64,000 bases of DNA from Dromiciops gliroides (GCF_019393635.1 NC_057866.1:8729723-8793722), one strand, 5' to 3'; positions 1 to 11,817 are shown, counted from the stretch's first letter. The notes: generated by a model not told the origin, from the sequence alone. Numbers and translations are program-made.

Positions 1-2520
1 CCAAATCGCACCAGTGCTGAAGATTCATTCCTCCCCCACACACACCAGAGCTTGTGCCATTGCACTTTGCATGATCTGTTCTCTGGGACCAAGCAGAATC
101 AAGGCAAGCCCCTTCCACAGGATAGCCCTTCAGATCCTTGGGGACAGCTGGTGGGTTTCCTGTGTGTTGTCTTTTCTTCTCTGGGTTCCTTCCACCTGTC
201 CCCATGTGAAAGGCTCTCCAAAGCCTTACGAGGAAGACATGAACCCTGGCCTGGAGGAGTGTACAGTCTAGGGGTGATAAGAGTATTAATACCCATTAGA
301 CCAGGGTTCTGAACCAGCTTGGAGGTACTTCCCTGGATGCCCTCCAGTGGTCTGTGGCTCTTACATGTGGCCTCCAATTTGAGCACAGCACATCTCCAGA
401 TAGATGCTGCTGGATCAGGGCAGAGCACCAGAGGTTAGCATCTCTCTGCTGATGGCTACCATGCTTTGCAATGTAACTATTCTTCCCTCACTCTGGCTTC
501 TTCCCTTAGACCCAGAGAAAGTGAACGCATTGAGAATCTGACTTCACCTAGAAAAGATCAGCCATTCCTGCAGTTGAATCAGAAGGCAGATAGCTAATTA
601 ATTAAGATATAGACCTTGGGGAATGGGCGGGGTAGGGGGGAGAAGAGCAGATCTGGCATGATACAATAGGCCTGCTCTGAGGGCTTCCCACCAACAAACA
701 AACAAGAGTCAGTAGAAATCTCTCCTAGTTCTGACTGTAAGCCATTCCTTCCTCTCATATCCTTGTACACTCACCCACTCACCCCTGTCAAATCAAGGTT
801 TCTTCATCGTTTTTGTGTCACAAAAGGCAGTCTGCTGAAGCCTACCTCTTCTCGGAATAATTCCTTTAAGTCCACAAAATAAAATACAGAGAATAACAAA
901 GGAAACACAACATACAGGAATACAGCTCTCAGAATTTCTTAAAAAATGAAATCTAGAGAGCCCAGGTTAAGAACTCTGGTCTAATGGGTATTCTCTTTGT
1001 GTATGCCTCATCATTTCTAGTCTGTAAACTCCTTGAGGTTAGGGCTCATGTCTTCCTTTTCCTTGGATTTCCTTCAGCTACCAAAGGCAGAACAGGGACT
1101 GAAATAGTTATTAAGTGAATGAATGAAACATTGAATGACAATTGCATTTTTGTTCCTCAGGTCTTCTCCCCAATGCCCTCCTGCCTCCCCAGTCTCAAAT
1201 CTACTTATCCCTCAAGCTAAAGGAAGTCCTTTATCCCTGATGAAGCTTTCCTAATCAATCACCTCTCCCTCTCTACAATGGAGCAGGAAGCCAATGCCCA
1301 GAACAAAGCAAACACTTAACAAAGGCTTGTTGATTGAATAATACCATGTTCTCTGTTGTTCTCTTGGGGAAGGTGCCCCCACAGGCCACCATTTTCAGAA
1401 AGCTAAGATGCCAGCGAGGCAGTGAACTATGGTGGAAGGAACACAAGACTTGCAGCCTGAAAGTCTAGTTCTTCATGCTGGCCAAGGAGCCTCCTGGCCT
1501 TGTGACCACACAAGTGGCTGATATCACTGAGTCCCAGTTTCCTTATCTGTAAATGCTTTGGGGACTTGGGTTGTGGGGCCATCAGGGGCACCCATAAGAT
1601 AACACAGAGCTATCGGGCATGACTTTAGGGCTTCATTTTTCACAATGCTCTGGCAGGATGATGCTCAGTGCTGTCCCTGAGTGAGGACTCTGGTGGGGAA
1701 CACTCTATGAGTGGGACTGTCAGGGTGGCATAAGCTGACACAAGAGAAGCAAGAAGCTGGGCTGGGGTCCGAGGGAGAGAGGAGAACCACCAGGCGGCCG
1801 TGGGGTCCCCAGTTCTAAGAGCCAGACCCTACGATTCTGGAGTTGATGTGAAAGACTTCAGCCATTCTCGAGCCTACCTGGACAGACCACACCAAAAACC
1901 CCCAACACTTCCAGAGGCAGACAGTCCTGCACTCTGAGCATTTACACTGGGGCTGTGAAGCCTGAGGGGACCAGGGAGAGTCATTGGAACTCTATGATAA
2001 TTTCCCAGGAGAGCTATGAGAGGTCACCCTTCTGTGTAAGGGGGCATCATGGGAGGACTTCCGGGGGAGGAGAGCCTATGGATTCCTTTGTATCCTTCAG
2101 GCTGCAGTTATTGTTAGAGGATCGAGGCTTTTGACAGCATCTGCACAGCCCTCTCCATCTGCCAACCTTGCGGGGTCAGCCTAGGACAGAGCCTAACAAG
2201 AGTGAGGCAAGGGAGGAATTGGCCTTGCATTTACAGAGCGTAAAAGTGGAGAAAAACATGTAAAAACCCCAAACCAAACCTGCCCCCAGCTCATCAGGAG
2301 AGTGGCCCCTGCTCCTGTCCTGGGTGTGACGTTGGCCAGTTTGGGTGCTGCTGCAGGCCCCCCCGCCCCGTGCTCCCCCCCCCCCAAAGCCCAACACTGG
2401 ATACAAAGGCTGCTCACACTCATTCTCCCCCATCTTCTGTTCCCAGCTCATTCCCTGTTTCCGCCTCCTCACTTCTCTGTGCTATTGTTCCCACTCCTCC
2501 CTCTAAACTTGGCTTTTCTG
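1..2520. other. Intergenic, no gene seen
   Basis: Mostly unassigned sequence. An L2-like 3' end lies at about 1010-1135 (TGTAAACTCCTTGAGG, then GAATGAATGAAA) and a diverged MIR at about 1420-1570. Open frames are short and unlike known proteins. Confidence 0.5.
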
Positions 2521-2525
2521 CAGGC

Positions 2526-2797
2526 CACAAGGCCTTCCTGGATGCCTACTGTGTACCCAGCCCCACAAGGCCTTCCTGGATGCCTACTGTGTACCCAGCC
2601 CCACAAGGCCTTCCTGGATGCCTACTGTGTACCCAGTCCCACAAAGCCTTCCTGGGTGTGCCTACTGTGTGCCCATCTCCACAAGGTCTTTCCAGGTGCC
2701 TACTGTATGCCCAGCCCCACATGGCCTTCCTGGGTGCCTACTGTGTGCCCAGCCTCACAAGGCCTTTCCAGGTGCTTACTGTGCACCCAGCCTGACA
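2526..2797 (+). repeat. 38-bp minisatellite, about 7 copies
   Basis: Successive ACAAGG starts fall at 2527, 2565, 2603, 2641, 2681, 2719 and 2757. The spacing is 38 bp except for one unit of 40. The unit includes GGCCTTCCTGGATGCCTACT followed by GTGTACCCAGCCCC. The first three copies are nearly identical and later ones diverge. Because 38 is not a multiple of 3, all forward frames stay partly open and give a spurious long frame. The array abuts a degraded interspersed repeat at about 2798-2870 (CAGTCCCTGCCCTCAAGG). Confidence 0.92.
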
Positions 2798-3169
2798 TCA
2801 GGCACTGCGGGTGCCCCACACAAAATGGACGTCTCAGTCCCTGCCCTCAAGGAGCCCATAGTCTAGAGGAGAGAGGACACACATCAAGCCTCTAGGGGAG
2901 GATTCATTCAAAGGCTACCACTTCCGGGTCGGTCGCCTTCTAGGAGCAGGGCACTGTGCAGGGATGAAGGGAAAGACAAAGAAGAAAACATACAATTGAA
3001 AGGAGATCAAACCAGGCAGACCTCTCCTGGCCGGCCTCTTCCAATGCTGCCAGTGTGACCTGGGCACTGTCCCTCTGCACTTTCCTTTTCCCATTCTAGA
3101 TTCAAATGGAAGGGCTGGGCGACTGCTGAGCTTTCTTCCAGCCCTAAAAGTCTAGGAGCCATGAAGTCT

Positions 3170-4040
3170 TGGGTTTCCGGCTGCCAGGGATCTTGGACAT
3201 TTTCTAGTCCAATGGCTCATGTTACAGATGAGCAAACTGAGGCTCAGAAAGGCCAACTGCCTTCCCCAGGGTCCCATGGCTGGGAGGTACCTGATTCAAA
3301 TCCAAGTTTTCCTGGCTCTAAGCCTAGCCAGGCAGCCATACAGCAACTGGCCACTAGTCTATCTGAGGTCAGCCTTCTTTATTCCAACTATGAGACAGCT
3401 TGGTGGATAAAGCTCTGGGCCCAAAGTCAGGAAGACCTGTGTTCCAATGATTTGACCCTGGAGAAATCACTTAACTGCTGTCTGCCTCAGTTTCCTTGTC
3501 TGTAAAATGGGATACTAATAACAGCACCTCCCTCACAAGTTATTGTCTCTATTTTACAGTTGAGGAAACTGAAGTAGACCAAGGTTAAGGGACTAAATGA
3601 GGGTTATATAGGTTATAAGTATCTGAAGCTGGATTTGAACTCGGGTCTTCTTCACTCCAGGCCCAGGACTCTATTCACTGGGCTACCAGCAGCTTCATAG
3701 TTGGAAAGAACCTCAGAGGTCAACAAACTCAGTAGCCCAAGCCTGGTCTGGTGTGTAGAGCATTGGGCACATCATGTAAATCTCCTTAGATTTCAGTTTC
3801 CTCGTCTGTGAAAGAAGGGGATTGATTAGACAATAGCTAAGATGTATATATCACTTTACACACGTTACCTCATTTGAGCCTGTGAAGCAGGTGTCATTAT
3901 TATCTCTATTTTACAGATGAGGAAACTGAGGCTGAAATCGTGACTTGTCTCTGGTCATTGAGCTCAGTAAGTATCTAGGGCAGGATTAGAACTCAGGTCT
4001 CCTTAGCACCCTAGGCCTCTCCCAGCTCTAAATCTATGAC
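3170..4040. repeat. Cluster of MIR/CORE-SINE fragments
   Basis: There are antisense MIR-like blocks at about 3200-3350, 3540-3690 and 3830-4030 (TTTTACAGATGAGGAAACTG...) and a sense one at about 3390-3530 (GTAAAATGGGATACTAATA). All are diverged. Confidence 0.65.
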
Positions 4041-4261
4041 CCCATGATCTAAGACAAAGGGTCAACCAGCTTCAGTAACATCTCAGAGCATCTAGGAAAG
4101 ACAGGGAACAGGCTGTGGCTTTCTCCCAGACCTGGAATGAGCCTAGAGCCTCTGCATTGCCCTACTAGATTCTACCTTTATCAGGAGCTTCCTGGACCCC
4201 ACAGCTGGTGTTTTCCTTGTGGACTCTGCTGCCCAAACTCTGGGCCTTGTATTGTAGTCGG

Positions 4262-4385
4262 TCGGTCCACAAGCATTTATTAAGCACTTGCTATGTGCCA
4301 AGCATTTTTCTAAGTGCTGGGTATCCAAATACAAAATGAAAGCCAGTCAGTCCTGCCTTGAAGGAGCTGCCATTCTAATGGATAA
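4262..4385 (+). repeat. Old therian interspersed repeat fragment
   Basis: Starts ATTTATTAAGCACTTGCTATGTGCC and ends with GAAGGAGCTGCCATTCTAATGG, a conserved repeat pattern seen again near 13.1 kb, 35.85 kb, 39.1 kb and 45.99 kb. The exact family name is not certain. Confidence 0.55.
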
Positions 4386-4607
4386 AGTGAAGACAACTCA
4401 GAAAAGTTAACTGGGGAAGGGGAGAAGATGACTGTCTTGTGGGCAGGATGGAAGAAAGAGGCAGCCAGGTGGGAGGTGAAGCACACCTTATGCAGTTCTG
4501 TGCCTGATAGGATGCAGTCATAGGTGGTTTCATGGGTATCTTTGTCCTGGCTTCTCGAGTACTCAGCACTTACAGGAAGTCATAAAGGGTGTGAAAATGC
4601 CCATTGA

Positions 4608-4765
4608 GGGCAGCTAGATGGCGCAGTGGATAGAGCACTGGCCCTGGAGTCAGGAGTACCTGAGTTCAAATCCGGCCTCAGACACTTAACACTTACTAGC
4701 TGTGTGACCCTGGGCAAGTCACTTACCCCCAATTGCCTCACTAAAAAAAAAAAGAAAAGAAAAAA
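4608..4765 (+). repeat. tRNA-like marsupial SINE with 15-bp target duplication
   Basis: GGCAGCTAGATGGCGCAGTGG to an A-rich tail, flanked by perfect copies of GAAAATGCCCATTGA (4593-4607 and 4766-4780). The perfect duplication marks it as fairly young. Confidence 0.92.
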
Positions 4766-4912
4766 GAAAATGCCCATTGAATTGAGTTGGGGACAAACTC
4801 TGTTCACTGACCCTCCCAATAACTCTGTGACAATCCATTGGATGCACTTTGGTAAGAGCCCCATGGGTCCTTACTCAGGGAGAGGGGAGCAAGGATACCT
4901 ACAGGGTCTATT

Positions 4913-5165
4913 CCTTTTTTAAAAAATTTTATTATTTTCCAGTTACATATTACATATAAGGATAGTTTTCAACATTTGTTTTCGCTGGATTTTTAGTTCC
5001 AAATTTTTTTCTCCCCCCCCTCCCTTTCCTCCCTCCTCCCCAAGATGGAAAGCAGTCTGATATAGGTTGTATATGTACAATCACATCAAACATATTTCTA
5101 CATTAGTCATCTTATGAAAGAAGAATCAGAGCACAAAGGAAAAGCCTCAAACAAGAAGGCAACAG
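4913..5165 (-). repeat. L1 3' end (antisense)
   Basis: Reads as the reverse of the marsupial L1 3' end: a T-rich start, CCAGTTACATATTACAT, TTTTCAACATTTG, then CTCCCTCC-rich sequence and TGTACAATCACATC. Confidence 0.75.
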
Positions 5166-5800
5166 GTTCAAAATGTGCTATAAGAAATGATAAGCAGGAT
5201 GATTTCAGAAAGACCTGTAAAGACTTGTATGGTCTGATGTAGAGTGAAGTGAGCAGAACCAGGAGAACTCTGTGCACAGTGACAGCAATGTTGTTCAATG
5301 AAGAACTGTGAATGACTTAACTAATCTCAGCAGTACAATCCCAAATGACTATTGATGAAACATACTATCCACCTCCAAAGAAAGAACTGATATTGATGAA
5401 ACACAGACTGAAGCATGCTATTTGTCACTTTTTTTCATTTTTTCTTTTATTCAAGTTTTTGGTTTTTTTTGGGGGGGGGGGCAGGGCAATGAGGGTTGAG
5501 TGACTTGCCCAGGGTCACACAGCTAGTATGTGTCAGTGTCTGAGGCCAAATTTGAACTCAGGTCCTCCTGTATCCAGGGCCAGTGCTTTATCCACTGTGC
5601 CACCTAGATGCCCCTTGTTCAAATTTTCTTATACAAAATGACTACTACTACTAACTGCACATGTGTAACCTATATCTGATTGCTTACTGCCTCAGGGAGG
5701 GGGCAGGGGAGGGACAGAAGGAGAGATGGAATTTCTAACTCAAAACTTTAAAATTAAAATGTTTATTATTTTTAAAAATTAATAAAAATGCATTTTGTTG
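5166..5800 (+). repeat. L1 3' end (sense), interrupted by a SINE
   Basis: Sense L1 3' sequence (AGTGAAGTGAGCAGAACCAG; TGTAACCTATATCTGATTGC) runs to about 5800. A minus-strand SINE at about 5460-5617 interrupts it, flanked by TTCAAGTTTT and TTCAAATTTT. It abuts the inverted copy at 4913-5165, so two L1 3' ends meet head to head. Confidence 0.75.
5460..5617 (-). repeat. tRNA-like SINE inside L1
   Basis: Antisense SINE (GGGTTGAGTGACTTGCCCAG ... CCACCTAGATGCC) with its T/G tail at the left. Confidence 0.85.
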
Positions 5801-5852
5801 ATGTCCTTTAACTTTTCATCACAATCATTTCCCATCCCCACTCCCTCTAGAT

Positions 5853-6036
5853 CAGGACTTCTTAAACTTTTTCCGCCTGTGACCCCTTTTAGCCTAATAA
5901 ATTTTTACACAACCCCAGGTATATAGGTATATAAAATAGGTATACATAACCTTTTACTGTTGCCAAATTTTTCATGAACCCACATTCAGTTACACGACCC
6001 CACATGGGGTCAGCACCCACAGTTTAAGAAGCTTTG
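5853..6036. mobile_element. Short non-autonomous hAT-like DNA transposon
   Basis: Terminal inverted repeats CTTCTTAAACTTTTTCC on the left and CAGTTTAAGAAGCTTTG on the right bound about 184 bp rich in GACCCC words. There is no coding capacity. The pattern fits small mammalian hAT elements; a clear 8-bp target duplication is not visible. Confidence 0.65.
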
Positions 6037-6119
6037 TTTTAGGCTGAGCCCTCCCTGGTTCAGAAGAATGAACAATTTAAAAAACAACAACAATGAAACA
6101 AAACATCTAATACAGAAAC

Positions 6120-6826
6120 CATATCTGACAATGTATACACCATTCTGTCCTAGTTACCCCCACCTCTCTTGTCATGAGAAAGAAATTACACATCTCATCA
6201 TTTCTTGGAGCCTTGTTTTTTTCCATTGCGACTTTTAGAAATCTCTTCCTTTACATGCTTGTAGTCATTGATTCTATTGTCTTGCTGGTTCTGGTTATTT
6301 TTGCTTCATACAAATGAATTCTCCGAATTCCTGACATTCATCATTTCTTATGGTACAATACTTCTCCATTATCTGCACATACCATAGTTTTTCAGGCATT
6401 TCCCAACCAAGGGGGCATTGACTTTGTTTTCAATTGCTTGCTATCACAAAAAAGTGCTACTGTGGCTATTTTGGCGTATATTAGATCTTCATTTCTGTCT
6501 TTGACTCCTCTGGAGTTTATGCCCAGTGGCAGGATCACTGGGTGAAAGGGCAGAAAGAACTTAGTCATTTTTCTTGCATAAGTCCAAAATGAGAGCCCAG
6601 CATGGTTATAGCACCTCATAAATGCAACAAGGAATCAGTGTTCCGTCTTTCCACAGCCCACCCAACAATTACTATTCCTTATCTTTTGCCATCTTTGCCA
6701 ATTTGCTGGGTGTGAGGTGAAATCACCCATTTATTTAACTTGGGTTTATCATACTCCTGTAATCTGGAACATCTTTTCATACAGACATTTGTAGTTTGCA
6801 ATTCTTGTTTAGAAAAGAATAACATA
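6120..6826 (-). repeat. L1 fragment (antisense)
   Basis: Reverse of the ORF2-end/3' UTR region: ATCACTGGGTGAAAGGGCAG, CAACAATTACTATTCC, and CCAATTTGCTGGGTGTGAGG match the usual antisense L1 pattern. Strongly diverged. Confidence 0.65.
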
Positions 6827-7125
6827 GGGGCAGTTAGGTGGCTCAGTGGATAAAGCACTGGCCATGGATTTTGGAGGACCTGAGTTCAAATCTGACCTCA
6901 GTCACTTGACACTTCCTAGCTGTGTGACCCTGGGCAAGTTACTTAACCTTAATTGCCACTCCCCCAAATCAATTAAAATAAAAGACCTAACTTAAAAAAA
7001 CAAAAACAAAGGAGGGCTTTTGGGGGCAGCTAGGTGGCACGGTGGATAAAGCACCAGCCCTGGAGTCAGGAGGACCTGAGTTCAAATTCAGTCTCATTTC
7101 CCCACAAAAAAAAAAAAAAAAGAAA
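6827..7125 (+). repeat. Two adjacent sense SINEs
   Basis: A diverged full-length copy lies at 6827-6985. A shorter copy with an internal deletion lies at about 7022-7122 and ends in an A tail. Confidence 0.8.
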
Positions 7126-7139
7126 AAAGTATAATATGA

Positions 7140-8420
7140 CCATTTATATGTTGGTAAATGGCTCTTGGGATCATAAACTTGAATCTATTCCCTGACTATT
7201 TGGATATAAAAATATGAGTAATTAGTAATTTTAATGATTAGTAATTTGTTAATGGTTAAATTAATGACTGTTGATAATCAATAAGTTTCTCAGTAATATT
7301 TGACACATTTTACCTTTATTACTTCTCTTCTAATTGTGTATTGATTCTTATTTGTTCAAAACCTTTTAAATTTCATGTAGTCAACACCTAGATCATGAGT
7401 CCAACATAACAGGGCAATTCTTGTATCCTTCATATCTCAAAATTCATAGATAAGTGCTTCACAGGGGTGGGGACAGCACACGACGTTTATATTTGCAAGC
7501 GACAAAATACACAGAACAATTTCTTAGGGATTCTCCTTCTCTCTCTTCCTACATGCAGCCTCCTCCTGGTGCTGCTTCCTAATTTTATTCTGGTCTTTTT
7601 CTTGCTCTGGGATCAGCTGATACAGTACTCCTTGAGAAATGAAGATGACTTTATATGACATGTCAAAGAAAATGGAAGCAGGGGTTGATACTAAGGAAAA
7701 ACTGATATTGTCAAAAAGATTCATTTTACTATTGATAAGCTCTCCTATGCTTGTTTGGCTGAGAATTCTCCCCTTTGCCTTAGTGGTGACTGGTACCTGA
7801 TCTCAAACACTTCTGCTTTTTTGATGGTGTGAGTTCTTATATTCAGGTCATGTCTTCTAGCTGATACATGAATCAGTCACAGAGGAAATCAGGAAAGCCT
7901 TCAGTTACTGTAGCCGTGGGAGGAATTCCCAAAGCTGGGGAAAATTAAGGTGAGCTGGAACACAGAGGACATCAGAATGAAGATGTAGCCATGCCTGGAC
8001 ACCGGGGAGCACCTCTCCCAGAGAATCCAGCCAAAGAGTCCCCCAGGCGTGGGACAGGGTGGGGGTTAGGAGAAGGTCACAGTTGTGATAAAAACTTTTG
8101 GGGGCCGTAACCTATGGACCAATTTTTTGTTGGCCTGGGATAATGAGGCAGGGGAATGGCAGCTAACTTGGGGGAAGAAGCACATGCTCCCCAGAGAGAA
8201 GTGCAACCTGGGGCAAAGCCCTATTGCCTTAGGCTACATATACATAGCTTATATGTAGCTCTGTGCACCTAAGCTGAGTCTTGCCAGGAAGCAAAAGATT
8301 CCATGATTCTGAGGAGAAGATGGACCTTCTCTTCTTAAAATGAGAATCGGAATATACCAACAAGAGAACAATGTTTCTATGTTATAATGTAAATATCCAT
8401 ACTATCCATTTCACCTCCTT
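7140..8420. other. AT-rich intergenic stretch, origin unresolved
   Basis: No SINE and no gene is visible between 7140 and 8420. The left part is AT-rich like L1 interior; the right part (about 8080-8340) is unassigned. Open frames here are short and unlike known proteins. Confidence 0.4.
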
Positions 8421-8436
8421 TTTAAAGAAATTCCTT

Positions 8437-8591
8437 GGTGGCAGCTAGGTGGTGCAGAGGATAAAGCACCGGCCCTGGATTCAGGAGGACCTGAGTTCAA
8501 ATCCGACCTCAGACACTTGACACTACCTGTGTGACCCTGGGCAAGTCACTTGACCCTCATTGCCCCACAAAAAATCCAAACAACAACAGAA
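8437..8591 (+). repeat. tRNA-like SINE
   Basis: Full-length sense copy flanked by AAAGAAATTCCTT (8424-8436) and AAAGAAATCCCTT (8592-8604). Confidence 0.88.
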
Positions 8592-8683
8592 AAAGAAATC
8601 CCTTCTCCTCCTAAGCAGAGTCATCCCATGTAACAGAGAACTTTTTTTAAAAAAAGCTATTAAACAATCAACAAGCCTTTTAC

Positions 8684-8836
8684 TTTTATTTATTTATTTT
8701 TGCCAGGCAATGAGGGTTAAGTGACTTTCCCAGGGTCACACAGCTAGTAAATGTCTAGGGTCTGAGGCTAGATCTGAACTCAGGTCTTCTTGAATCCAGG
8801 GCTGGTGCTTTATCCACTGCGCCACCTAGCTGTCCC
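8684..8836 (-). repeat. tRNA-like SINE
   Basis: Antisense copy with an ATTT-rich tail at left. Flanked by CAACAAGCCTTTTA and CAACAAGTCTTTTA. Confidence 0.88.
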
Positions 8837-8886
8837 CAACAAGTCTTTTAAAAGCTCTGACTGAACTGTGCTAAGAGCTGAGTGTA

Positions 8887-8912
8887 TTAAAATAAAATAA
8901 AATAAAATAAAG
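8887..8912 (+). repeat. AAAAT pentanucleotide repeat
   Basis: About five AAAAT units inside an old interspersed repeat whose end (CAAGGAGCTTACATTCTATC) follows. Confidence 0.85.
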
Positions 8913-9529
8913 CAAAAACAGTCCCTGACTTCAAGGAGCTTACATTCTATCGGAGGAAACAACACACGTGGAGCTAGGAGCATACTAGATCCACCCAGAG
9001 TAGATGGAAGGTAGTTTGGGAGAAGGCATTGCAGCTGGGGAGGACAGGAAAGGCCACCTGGGGTGGCTGGGTGAGCCTCAAGGGAAGCCAGGGAGCCAAA
9101 GAGTCAGAAGTGAGGCGAGGATCAAAGTCGAATTAACAATGGCACTGGGGACATTCCTTCCCCATTTTAAAGAATTCTGAATTGCCAGAGTTTCCAGTCT
9201 CACCTTTCCCTCCTAGTCACTCGATAGGGCCAGTCCAATGCCGAGCGTTGTTGGCTACACCCTCACATGCTTGGCCCCTTCTCTCCACCCAAACAACTCC
9301 CGTGCTGGCACAGACCTCATCTCCTCATGCCAGCAGCAAGGCTGCTGCTTGGTGTCCCTGCCACCAGCCTCTGCCCACACTTGTCCAGCTGGCGCTCCAC
9401 TGCTGTGGTGATCTTTCCCAGGTACCCTATTCAATGAACTCCAGCAGTGCCCTATCACCTCCTCTATTTGGCTCTTATAGTCCTTCACAGCCTGACTCCC
9501 TCCCACCTTTCCAGCCTCCTTACACCTTT

Positions 9530-9792
9530 CACTGTTGTTGTTGAGTCATTTTTCAGTTATATCCAGCTCTTCATGGCCCCATTTGGGGTTTTCTGGGCAA
9601 AGACACTGGAGTGGTTGGCCATTTCCTTCTCCAGATCATTTTACAGTTGAGGAAACTGAGGCAAACAGGGTGAAGTGACTTGCCCAGGCTCACACAACTA
9701 GTGAGTGTCTTAAGGCCAGGTTTGAACTCAGGAAGATGAGCCTAACTCCAGGCCCAGCACTCTGTGCACTGTGGCGCCCCCTAGCTGCCCTA
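9530..9792 (-). repeat. Mar1-type CORE-SINE
   Basis: Antisense element: TGTTGTTGTTGAGTCATTTT, CCCCATTTGGGGTTTTCTGG, AGGAAACTGAGGCAAACAGG, then CAGCACTCTGTGCACTGTGG. About 260 bp. Confidence 0.8.
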
Positions 9793-9794
9793 GT

Positions 9795-10140
9795 TGATTC
9801 TTCTACTGAAGTAATAAGCCAGTACATTCCTACACCACAATTCACTAGCCATGGGGTGTCCGTTTTGTTTCCGATTGTTTGATGCTACAAAAAGTGCTGC
9901 TGTGGGGCAGCTAGGTGGTGCAGTGGATGAAGCACCAGCTCTGGATTCAGGAGGACCTGAGTTCAAATCTGACCCCAGACACTCAACAATAGCTGTGTGA
10001 CCCTGGGCAAGTCATTGCCCCAGAAAAACACAAACAACAAAAAGAAAGTGCTGCTGTGCACATTTTGATATATATGGGAGTTTTCTTTCTCTGACCTTCT
10101 TGGAGTGCACATCTGGGGGGATGCTTTACAGGGCAGACTG
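9795..10140 (-). repeat. L1 fragment (antisense) split by a SINE
   Basis: L1-like antisense sequence (ACAAAAAGTGCTGCTGTG; TATATATGGGAG) is interrupted by the SINE at 9905-10044. Confidence 0.55.
9905..10044 (+). repeat. tRNA-like SINE with 14-bp target duplication
   Basis: Sense copy between perfect AAAGTGCTGCTGTG repeats (9891-9904 and 10045-10058). Confidence 0.9.
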
Positions 10141-10439
10141 TGGCTGTGGTTCCTGCTCCCTCACTCTCAGTTGGCTTCTGATTTCACATCACAAAGAGAC
10201 AGAGTGCCCTGAACCACTGGTTACTTTGCGGGGGTGGGGATGGGGTGGGGGTGGGGCAGGACTTGTGTGGCAGACTCTGGGGAAGAGACCAGAGGAGAGC
10301 AGGTTGGTGACTGCCACTTAAAGCTGCAGGATTGGAACAGATCCCTGCTACCTCACTTCACACTAGTCTGTGAGACTGTGTTTGTTTAAAGTCATTTACC
10401 AAAAGATCTTTGGCAACGCCTGTCCTTGCTATCAGGATA

Positions 10440-10640
10440 ATAGTAGCTGCATTTCTAGAGTCACATGACATCCTGTTTGGTCCTCACAACAACCCTGAGA
10501 GGGAGGTGCTGTTACATCCCCATTTTACAGATGAGGAAACTGAGACAGACACCAAAGGACCCCACTGGCAGTAAGTGTCTGAGGCTAGATTTGAACTCTG
10601 GTCTTTCTGACTCCAGATGCAGTGCTCTGTGCACTGTAAA
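10440..10640 (-). repeat. MIR-like fragment
   Basis: Antisense MIR pattern: TCCTCACAACAACCCTGAGAGG, CCATTTTACAGATGAGGAAA, TGACTCCAGATGCAGTGCTC. Confidence 0.7.
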
Positions 10641-10904
10641 CTTCCTAGCAACCCCAAACGTAGAAGAGATGGTGGGAGGCATTGGGAACCCAGACCTTCT
10701 GTAAAGGTATCAGGTTAACCTGAACTGCTTGGGATGCTGACCAGGTTATAGTTTCCTCTGGATTCCATTTTAGTAAGTACTGTAACCTAAGGAAGTGAAT
10801 GGGGAGGAGGGGGAGCAAGATCTGGGGCTCAATGAGCAGAGGCTGATCTATGGCAACTTGGGACTTTTTAGAGAATTGATTCCCACCATTGGATGTTTTC
10901 CCCA

Positions 10905-11036
10905 TAAAAGTATTTTATTATGTTCCAGTTACATGGAGAAATAGTTTTCAACATTTGTTTTTATAAGATTTCTAGTTTTACATTTTTCTCCCTCCCTCCC
11001 CTCCCTCCCCTTTCCCCAAGACAGCAAGCAATTTGA
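10905..11036 (-). repeat. L1 3' end (antisense)
   Basis: Short antisense L1 terminus: TATTTTATTATGTTCCAGTT, TTTTCAACATTTG, CTCCCTCCC-rich stretch. Confidence 0.7.
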
Positions 11037-11104
11037 CATGGAAAGGTGCTCTCTCCGTATGTGCTCAGTTTATACAGGATCGGCCCGCAGGGCCAGGGCT
11101 TGGG

Positions 11105-11118
11105 GTGCCACCTGGTGG
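11105..11118 (-). promoter_or_regulatory. CTCF-like motif
   Basis: The minus strand reads CCACCAGGTGGCAC, a full match to the core CCASYAGRKGGCRS. It lies 40 bp from the TG/CG tract. Motif match only. Confidence 0.35.
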
Positions 11119-11153
11119 TTTGGGCATCTTATAGCAGCTGCTAGGAAACAATT

Positions 11154-11206
11154 CTCTGTGTGTGTGTGTGTGCGCGCGCGCGCGCGCGCGCGCGCGTGCG
11201 CGCACA
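11154..11206 (+). repeat. TG-CG alternating purine-pyrimidine tract
   Basis: About 9 TG units run directly into about 14 CG units and then TGCGCGCACA. The alternation is unbroken for about 50 bp, the classic Z-DNA-prone composition. Confidence 0.92.
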
Positions 11207-11817
11207 GGCACCACATCCAAGAGCTACACATATATTTTCCAGTGAAATTACAAGTGAAAACATTATTTATTTTGTCATAGTGAGTATAGCATATGATTGC
11301 ACTGACTCCTGCCCTGTATAGCACCACTTCCCATAATCTAGTGAAATGCTTCCACTTTGCAGATGAGGTAATGCCTTCGTCTTGGACTTGGCCAAGGTCA
11401 TGCAACACTGGAATTTTAGCCCAAATCCTGACTCAGGGCCCAGTGGTTTCTCCATATGGGTCAGAGTAGAGAGTTCTGTAATTGTGTGAATCTGCAGCTT
11501 CTGGGGTTGATCTCAGGAGTCTGAATATCTTGCAACTCTTCCCCTTATCAGTCCGTTGACTTTGAGTGACTGGCTTCAGTTTCCATGTATTTCCTTCCAG
11601 TTGGGCTAAGGTTGATCAAGCCAATTCAAGAAGCATTTGTTGATCCAGTACTTCAAGACATAAACTGTATACAAAGACAAAACTATGAAGTAAGATTTGA
11701 TAACTGAATGGCTTCATACAGTTTGTAGTTCAGAGGGTTATCCCACTCTGAACCTTGAGAGTGATTGAGACTATCTCAATTCTGAGCCAGAAGACCAATT
11801 TGAGTCAAGCCTAGGAG

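Noticed and set aside
2302-2895. Long + strand open frame of 197 codons, repetitive Pro/Cys-rich
   Set aside because: It is translation of the 38-bp minisatellite, with equally open neighbouring frames and no known domain.
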